DNA of 11,126 nt from an uncultured Mollicutes bacterium (lineage in GTDB: Bacteria > Bacillota_I > Bacilli_A > RFN20 > CAG-826): contig CALBGF010000174.1 of assembly GCA_937893635.1 (NCBI GenBank), positions 1-11,126 of the forward strand, written 5' to 3'. A program made the position numbers and the translations under genes. The notes under the pieces were generated by a model that was given only the letters and a program-made list of their open reading frames with translations, had not been told where the DNA came from and made no database searches. Shown piece by piece: positions 6,035 through 11,126 of this stretch. The stretch's first letter is position 1, and every line of letters begins with the position of its first letter.

Positions 6035-6682
6035 ATGCGCAAAATTTCTTTAACAAAAAGAAAGATTAACTTGAATAAACTCATTGATTATGGATTTAAT
6101 AAAATAGGCGATATCTACTTTTTTAAATGCCATTTACCTAATTTTTCTTTTACTGCTTGTTATTCTTTAATAGGTAATGAATTAGAATGTCATTTAATAG
6201 ATGATGAATTTAACGAAGATTATGAACTAGTTGATGTTACTAATATTCCTAGTGGTTATGTAAAATTAGTTAACGAAGAATATGAAAAAGTAACAAATGA
6301 CATTATTTTAAAGTGTACAGAACAAATTAAAACACAAATGGAACGAATAATTGATTATGTAACTAATCAATACAATGATAATCTTGAATATTTATGGAAT
6401 AAGTTTCCAAATGATGCAATTATAAGAAGAAAAGATAATAAAAAGTGGTATTGCCTTTTTATGAAAATTAATGCTAAAAAGCTTGGAATAGATAGTGAAA
6501 ATAGCTTAGATGTTATTGACTTAAGAGGTAATGAAGATAAAATTGCTTTGATTGATAATAAAGTATTTTTTCCAGGATATCATATGAATAAAAAACATTG
6601 GTTTACTTTGATTCTTGATGAAAGAATGAATGATGAAGAAATAATTATTTTAATTAATGATAGCTATTTACTAGCAAAATAA
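6035..6682 (+). CDS. YjbR/MmcQ (DUF419) family protein
   Basis: Cytoplasmic protein of 215 aa. Residues about 1-100 are an N-terminal segment seen in longer members of the family; residues about 115-215 are the YjbR/DUF419 domain with its CyaY-like fold. The domain hallmarks are WNKFPNDAIIRRKDNKKWYC (Trp138 in KKWY), ending in PGYHMNKKHWFTLILD (from Pro180), where HMNKKHW is the most conserved stretch of the family, followed by the DEEIIILINDSYLL helix. MmcQ-like proteins have been proposed to bind DNA, but the biochemical function is not established. The ATG at 6035 has a fair ribosome binding site (GGTGAT at 6024-6029) and an extended -10 promoter just upstream. It is separated by 50 bases from the M60 gene, with no convincing terminator between. 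Confidence 0.87.
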   Translation: MRKISLTKRKINLNKLIDYGFNKIGDIYFFKCHLPNFSFTACYSLIGNELECHLIDDEFNEDYELVDVTNIPSGYVKLVNEEYEKVTNDIILKCTEQIKTQMERIIDYVTNQYNDNLEYLWNKFPNDAIIRRKDNKKWYCLFMKINAKKLGIDSENSLDVIDLRGNEDKIALIDNKVFFPGYHMNKKHWFTLILDERMNDEEIIILINDSYLLAK

Positions 6683-6732
6683 ATATAAATATAGCAAAAA
6701 TAACTTAAATTATTAAAAATGGAGACTTATAC

Positions 6733-9024
6733 ATGAAAAAAGAAAGAAAAAAAGCAAATAAAAAAAGTAAAAATGTATCACAAAAGAATACTAATCCATT
6801 TAAAAAGAAAGTAATTGGTATTTCTTTTATAATTATCTTGCTAGTTGGCTTTGGTATTGCTTTATCAATATTTAATAAGCCAGGTAAGACATATATTAAT
6901 GAAATGCTAAATTTAAATAGTTCAAAAGTGCAACAAAATTTTGAGGATTTGGGATATGTTAATAGAAATATTCCAAAAAATTATAGCAATGAAGGATTAT
7001 GTGAAAGATATCCAACATATGGTAAAGCCTTAGATAATATAACTGATGAAGAAAAAGATAATTTAATTGCAGAATCAAACAAACTATTTGCTGATGAAGG
7101 AAATTATGATGCGATTGACAAAGATGGAAATTATTTGCTTAATGGAGAAAAAACAAGACAAAAACTTTATAAACATACTGCAAGCAAAGATATGTATGAA
7201 GGAAATGTCGATGATAATGAAAAAGCAATTGTAAGAAAAATTAATGTCAACCCAACAAAATGGCGTAATTACATAACGGGATTATATGCTGCGCCTGGAG
7301 AAGTCGTAAAAGTCGAGATATCGAGTAGTGACCTAGAAAAAATCGGTTCATTAAAAGTAATTGTTGGTCAAGTTACTCATAGAAATTATCGAAATAATAT
7401 TGGAAAATTAACGCGAAATGCTTATTATCGTCTACCTATAATTGCTAATACAATTAATATAACAAGTACAACTGCTTATGTAGGTAATCCTTTAGGAGGA
7501 CCAATATATATTTATCCAGAAAAACATGATGTTTTTAGTGTGACTATTTCAGGAGCGGTTGAGTATCCAACTTATATTCATGGTTATACCACTCGCGAAC
7601 AATTTGAGCATATGAAAACATTATCTGCTCCTTATTATGATTTTGAAATTTGGGATCAAGGAGTTCGACATTCTGGCCCAAAAAGTAGAGCAAATTTTGA
7701 TTATGATAATTTATTAAAAGTGGGAGATTTATGGGAAAAGATATGCCGAACATCATTAAAAGTACCAACTAATTCAAGTGCCGAAGCGGGTGTTGGCTAT
7801 ATCTATGACCCGTATGTTATGGCAGGAGAAGCCGTAGCTTTAGTAGGTGGAAAAATTGCGGTTAATGCTCCGCTTTATTGGATGAGTGGCGCTTTAAACT
7901 ATGAAAACATGGTAAAAAACGGCTTTTGGGGTACAATTCATGAATTTAACCACCATTTCCAAAATTATGGTATGGAAGGAGCATCAACTAATGAAGTAAC
8001 AAATAATGCCACAAATCTATTATCATATGTTTTATATACTGATATTTCTTCGATGCGTAGTGAAGACGATAATACTCTTACCGGTTGGAATAGATATACC
8101 GACCCATCAAGAAGTTTAAGAGAAACTTTAAATAACTATGGAAGTGGAAGTAAAGGCTTAAATACTTATGCCGATATTATTCATTCATTTGGTGTTGATA
8201 AGTTTATTGAAGCAACAAGATTAGATGCTAAAAAATATACACCAACATCTTGGTATGAAGCATTATGTAAAGCAACAGGTTATGATATGACTTATTATTT
8301 TGAAAATATATTGGGCTTAACTATTGATGAAGATGTTAAAAGCAAATATAACAATGGCTCACTTCAAACTTTTGTTCCAGTTGCTTCATTATATCAAACG
8401 GGTAGAAATTATTTTGTTAATGATGAAGAAGTAAGTATTGAAACTGTTCGACCTTTTTTAATTGAAAGAGAAAAAGATTTTATTTTAGATTTTGATAAAT
8501 ACTTATATATTCCCAAAGATTTTACTTTTAAAATCAAAAGCATAACTCAACCTTCAAATGGTTCATTAACTAAAATTAGTGATAATAAATATAAATATGT
8601 AACAAATGATTATTCTAACTATAGTGGAACATTTAAAGTTACTATTGAATTATTAAATCCTTCTATTAAAACAAAAGATGTAACATTATCTATTAACTTA
8701 GGATTTAAATATCCTTTACCAGAACAAACTTTATATACTTATGAAAGTAGAATTTATAACACTCCAGATGAAGCGTTAAACGCTAATTTTGAAGGGTATA
8801 TCGAAAAAGTTGATTTTAATGTTGGCTCAACATTTATGAATGGAATTTCCGCGAATAAGATAGGGTATGTACGTGGTAAAATTTTAATTCCAGAAGATGG
8901 AACATATACTTTTTGTTTACGAGCGGGCCGCGGTAATCACGCCTTATATATTTCATTAGATAATAAAGAATATGAAAAGAAAATCGAATTTTCTGGAGAT
9001 AAAGGTGGATTTGATTTAAATTAA
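6733..9024 (+). CDS. Membrane-anchored M60 (enhancin-like) metallopeptidase, cut short by an in-frame stop
   Basis: Predicted surface zinc peptidase that cleaves glycosylated proteins such as mucins. A very basic N terminus precedes a hydrophobic segment at residues 27-47 (uncleaved anchor or signal peptide). The M60 domain spans about 177-535: the GLYAAPGE motif (183-190), GGPIYIYPE (255-263), then the gluzincin site HEFNH (403-407) with the third zinc ligand Glu421 in NEVTNN. An Ig- or cadherin-like beta domain follows (about 555-660), and a PA14-like domain starts near 664. TAA at 9022-9024 stops translation after residue 763, inside the PA14-like domain. The same frame stays open for 335 more codons, so the ancestral protein was about 1,099 aa. 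The catalytic domain is complete, so the product may still be active but would lose its glycan-binding modules. GGAGA at 6721-6725 is the ribosome binding site. Confidence 0.88.
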   Translation: MKKERKKANKKSKNVSQKNTNPFKKKVIGISFIIILLVGFGIALSIFNKPGKTYINEMLNLNSSKVQQNFEDLGYVNRNIPKNYSNEGLCERYPTYGKALDNITDEEKDNLIAESNKLFADEGNYDAIDKDGNYLLNGEKTRQKLYKHTASKDMYEGNVDDNEKAIVRKINVNPTKWRNYITGLYAAPGEVVKVEISSSDLEKIGSLKVIVGQVTHRNYRNNIGKLTRNAYYRLPIIANTINITSTTAYVGNPLGGPIYIYPEKHDVFSVTISGAVEYPTYIHGYTTREQFEHMKTLSAPYYDFEIWDQGVRHSGPKSRANFDYDNLLKVGDLWEKICRTSLKVPTNSSAEAGVGYIYDPYVMAGEAVALVGGKIAVNAPLYWMSGALNYENMVKNGFWGTIHEFNHHFQNYGMEGASTNEVTNNATNLLSYVLYTDISSMRSEDDNTLTGWNRYTDPSRSLRETLNNYGSGSKGLNTYADIIHSFGVDKFIEATRLDAKKYTPTSWYEALCKATGYDMTYYFENILGLTIDEDVKSKYNNGSLQTFVPVASLYQTGRNYFVNDEEVSIETVRPFLIEREKDFILDFDKYLYIPKDFTFKIKSITQPSNGSLTKISDNKYKYVTNDYSNYSGTFKVTIELLNPSIKTKDVTLSINLGFKYPLPEQTLYTYESRIYNTPDEALNANFEGYIEKVDFNVGSTFMNGISANKIGYVRGKILIPEDGTYTFCLRAGRGNHALYISLDNKEYEKKIEFSGDKGGFDLN

Positions 9025-10032
9025 GATCATACTTTTGCTATTAATGCTAAAAAAGGCGATTTAATATGGTATAAACAAGTAACTATTTCTAATAATCATC
9101 CGGATGCTTTTACTGAATTAGGGTGGACCAATAATGATCAAGCACCAAAAACGATTGGTAAAGATTATTTGTACCATATGAACGCCATTATAACAGACTA
9201 TTCATTTAATTCGGATGTCGTTTACCCTTATACATATAATGAAAACTTAGTGTTTTATAAGACTAATCCTAATAATCAACGAATTATATCGTTTAATCAA
9301 GGTGAGTGGAATGATGACACTAAAATAGAAAATATATTAGATGGGAATGATAACACATTTTATCATTCAAAACAAAACAATTTTGTATCAAATGATAATC
9401 CTTTTGAACTTGTATTAGATTTAGGCGAAGAAAAGGTATGGAACACAATTAAATTCGTAGGAAGAAAAACAGGAGTCAATCACATACCAGTTACATTTAA
9501 AATATATGGTAGCAATGATAATAATGTCTATGATTTGGTTGATGAGTTTAGTGGTTTAAAGCCAAATGGTATTGAAGTTTCTACCCAATTTAAAACAAGT
9601 AGTTTTAGATATGTAAAATTAGTGGTTACTGATACGAGTTTAACAACGGGTAACAAATATGTTTGTATGTCTAGAATTGATTTTTCTTATGAATTAGATG
9701 GCAATAATCTATCTTGTAATACTTTAAATTATTACGGAAAATGGTCGGTTGAAAATAATGTATTATCTAGCTATGGACACGTGGTAAAAGGTAATGGATC
9801 ATTTGAATTTGATTTAGATAAAGAAACAACTGGCTTAGCAATTTTAGGAACAACAAGTAATAACTTTAGCCTTAAAATCACCATTGATGATAAAACATAT
9901 GAGGTAGATTCTTCTATTAATGACAATATAATATTTCAAATCGCATTAAATAATTCTAAGAATAAACACACAATAAAAGTGGCTGTGAAATCAGGAGAAA
10001 TAGCAATTGATTCAATATTTGTTGGTAAATAA
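9025..10032 (+). pseudogene. Severed 3' part of the M60 peptidase gene: end of PA14-like, F5/8 type C and C-terminal domains
   Basis: This is the continuation, in the same reading frame, of the M60 gene after the TAA at 9022-9024; no frameshift is needed. The first ~80 codons complete the PA14-like domain (DHTFAINAKKGDLIWYKQV). An F5/8 type C / CBM32-like galactose-binding domain follows (composite residues about 850-985), with an ILDGNDNTFYHS start and a SFRYVKLVVTD strand. The last ~110 residues are another beta-sandwich ending in IAIDSIFVG, similar to modules at the end of many M60 proteins. The first possible internal starts are TTG 9169 and ATG 9178, both in the middle of the fold and without a ribosome binding site, and there is no signal peptide. 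It is therefore unlikely to be an independent gene. Alternatives are a recent nonsense mutation, a strain variant, a sequencing error, or stop readthrough. Confidence 0.82.
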
Positions 10033-10105
10033 AAAAATCAAAACTAGTTAAATTTCTATTTTTGATACTTGAAAGCAATTATTTATAGAATTGTTTACAT
10101 TAAGT

Positions 10106-10114
10106 TGCTATAAT
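10106..10114 (+). promoter_or_regulatory. Extended -10 promoter of prs
   Basis: TGCTATAAT gives a consensus -10 box with TGn extension; the -35 position (10086-10091) is poor. Upstream, ATCAAAA (10037-10043) and TTTTGAT (10060-10066) could pair into a weak 7-bp hairpin with a 16-base loop after the M60 gene. This is the only terminator-like element there and it is not convincing. Confidence 0.55.
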
Positions 10115-10160
10115 TGTTTGGATAATATTTTGTTATTACAAAGTATTAGGAGGTTTATTG

Positions 10161-11120
10161 ATGTTAGAACATGCTGTATTATTTTCTTTGACTGCTAATA
10201 AAGAATTAGCGGAGAACGTTGCGAATATACTTGGTATTAAAGTTGGTGGCGTATCTGTTAATCATTTTTCTGATGGTGAAATTGTTTGTGAACCATTAGA
10301 ATCAGTCAGAGATAAAAATTGTTATATTTTACAATCTACTTGTGCACCAGTCACAGAACATTTATTTGAAATATTAATTTTTACTGATGCTTTAAAAAGA
10401 GCAAGTGCCAAAACTATTAATTTGATTGTTCCTTATTATGGATATGCTCGTCAAGACCGACAATATAAACCAAGACAGCCAATTACATCTAAGTTAGTTG
10501 CGGATTTATTTGTTACTGCAGGTATTCATCGTGTGATTTCTTTTGATTTACATGTCCCACAAATTCAAGGATTCTTTTCTTGCTTAGTAGATGAATTAAC
10601 AGCAATTCCATTAATTGCTAGTAACTATAAGAAAGAACATCTTGAAAATATTGTTGTTGTCTCTCCAGATCATGGTGGTGTTAATAGAGCCCGTCGTATT
10701 GCTGAAAGACTAGACGCTCCACTTGCAATTGTTGATAAAAGAAGACCACAACCTAATGTTGCTGAAGTGATGAATATTGTTGGTGACGTTAAAGGCAAGA
10801 ATTGTTTAATTATTGATGATATGATTGATACAGGTGGAAGTTGTGCAGTCGCGGCAAAAGCTTTGAAAGCGCATGGTGCTTTATCAGTTAGAGTAGCTTG
10901 TATTCATGGAGTATTCTCAGGTCCAGCGCAAGAAAAATTATTTGATGGTAATATTGATGAAGTAATGTGTACTGATTCAATTCCTTTAAAAGAAGAAATG
11001 AAAGGCAAAGTTAAAGTATTGTCTTTAGCGCCAATGATCGCAATGACTATTGATCATATTGAAGGAGGAATTCCTCTTTCATCTGTCTATGATCTTTATA
11101 ATAGTGAAGAAGTATATTAA
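10161..11120 (+). CDS. prs: Ribose-phosphate pyrophosphokinase (PRPP synthetase)
   Basis: Makes phosphoribosyl pyrophosphate from ribose 5-phosphate and ATP, for purine, pyrimidine, histidine, tryptophan and NAD synthesis; cytoplasmic, normally hexameric. Hallmarks are FSDGE near residue 35, LKRASAKTINLIVPYYGYARQDRQ with the catalytic-loop and ATP-binding residues, DLHVPQIQGFF (the DLHxxQIQGFF block), SPDHGG with Asp170, and the PRPP loop IIDDMIDTGGS (Asp219, Asp220, Asp223, Thr224). The length of 319 aa is normal. The ATG at 10161 is chosen because AGGAGG at 10149-10154 sits 6 bases upstream; the TTG at 10158 would be only 3 bases away. The block after QIQGFF reads SCLVDEL where many Prs proteins have DIPVDHL, a mild divergence. 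In many Bacillota prs follows glmU, but here it follows the broken M60 gene and has its own promoter. Confidence 0.96.
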   Translation: MLEHAVLFSLTANKELAENVANILGIKVGGVSVNHFSDGEIVCEPLESVRDKNCYILQSTCAPVTEHLFEILIFTDALKRASAKTINLIVPYYGYARQDRQYKPRQPITSKLVADLFVTAGIHRVISFDLHVPQIQGFFSCLVDELTAIPLIASNYKKEHLENIVVVSPDHGGVNRARRIAERLDAPLAIVDKRRPQPNVAEVMNIVGDVKGKNCLIIDDMIDTGGSCAVAAKALKAHGALSVRVACIHGVFSGPAQEKLFDGNIDEVMCTDSIPLKEEMKGKVKVLSLAPMIAMTIDHIEGGIPLSSVYDLYNSEEVY

Positions 11121-11126
11121 TAAAAA

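Noticed and set aside
6219..6234. TATGAACTAGTTGATG resembles the core of the 31-bp repeat.
   Set aside because: It lies in the middle of the YjbR-family coding sequence (encoding YELVDV), lacks the right arm, and is best explained as coincidence.
9022..9024. TAA recoded as a sense codon in this organism.
   Set aside because: TAA ends most other genes here (for example at 2448, 4313, 4996, 5964, 6682 and 11120), so general recoding is excluded.
9169..10032. A separate gene for an F5/8 type C domain protein.
   Set aside because: The frame is identical to that of the M60 gene upstream, the start would be mid-domain, and no ribosome binding site or signal peptide is present.

Overview
The window is a strongly AT-rich stretch in which every convincing gene lies on the + strand. 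TGA ends three genes (at 939, 1856 and 2947) and TGG encodes Trp, so the standard bacterial code 11 applies and a Mycoplasma-type code is excluded. The low-GC base composition, strong AGGAGG-type ribosome binding sites, DegV, YjbR-type and CAT-like genes, and a membrane-anchored M60 mucinase-type peptidase suggest a gut-associated low-GC Bacillota, for example an Erysipelotrichales- or RF39-like lineage. The lineage is inferred from gene content and cannot be fixed from the window alone.

Layout. (1) 10-939: a lipoprotein of the SASA / sialate O-acetylesterase family. (2) 940-3340: an accessory patch with two toxin-antitoxin modules in tandem. The first (1173-2448) pairs a DUF3990 ADP-ribosyltransferase-like toxin with a large HTH partner. 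The second (2678-3254) is a Phd/YefM antitoxin with a RelE/ParE toxin. Two copies of a 31-bp partly palindromic repeat (953-983 and 2557-2587, 27/31 identical) bracket the first module exactly, and a much weaker third match (3305-3330) lies after the second. This resembles cassettes bounded by site-specific recombination sites and is the most unusual structure in the window. (3) 3387-4996: a two-gene operon of a ketopantoate-reductase-family oxidoreductase and a chloramphenicol-acetyltransferase-like enzyme, the latter with Thr in place of the family's active-site-pocket Ser. (4) 5092-5964: DegV/FakB fatty-acid-binding protein. (5) 6035-6682: YjbR/MmcQ-family protein. (6) 6733-10032: one large surface M60 (enhancin-like) peptidase gene with PA14-like, F5/8-type-C (CBM32-like) and C-terminal beta-sandwich modules, split by an in-frame TAA at 9022-9024. 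(7) 10161-11120: prs, ribose-phosphate pyrophosphokinase, complete.

How they fit together. The SASA-type esterase and the M60/CBM32 protein are both exported and fit a role in attacking O-acetylated, glycosylated host proteins such as mucins; the in-frame stop would remove the glycan-binding half of the M60 protein. DegV and Prs are core metabolic functions, so the toxin-antitoxin patch looks like an insertion between chromosomal housekeeping and surface genes. Six promoters can be read. They correct the start of several genes (ART-like toxin 1173, KPR 3387, DegV 5092), because the longer open frames begin in or upstream of the promoter or transcription start; for prs the ribosome binding site favours 10161. 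No tRNA, rRNA, CRISPR array or insertion sequence was seen, and no gene-free stretch exceeds about 300 bases.
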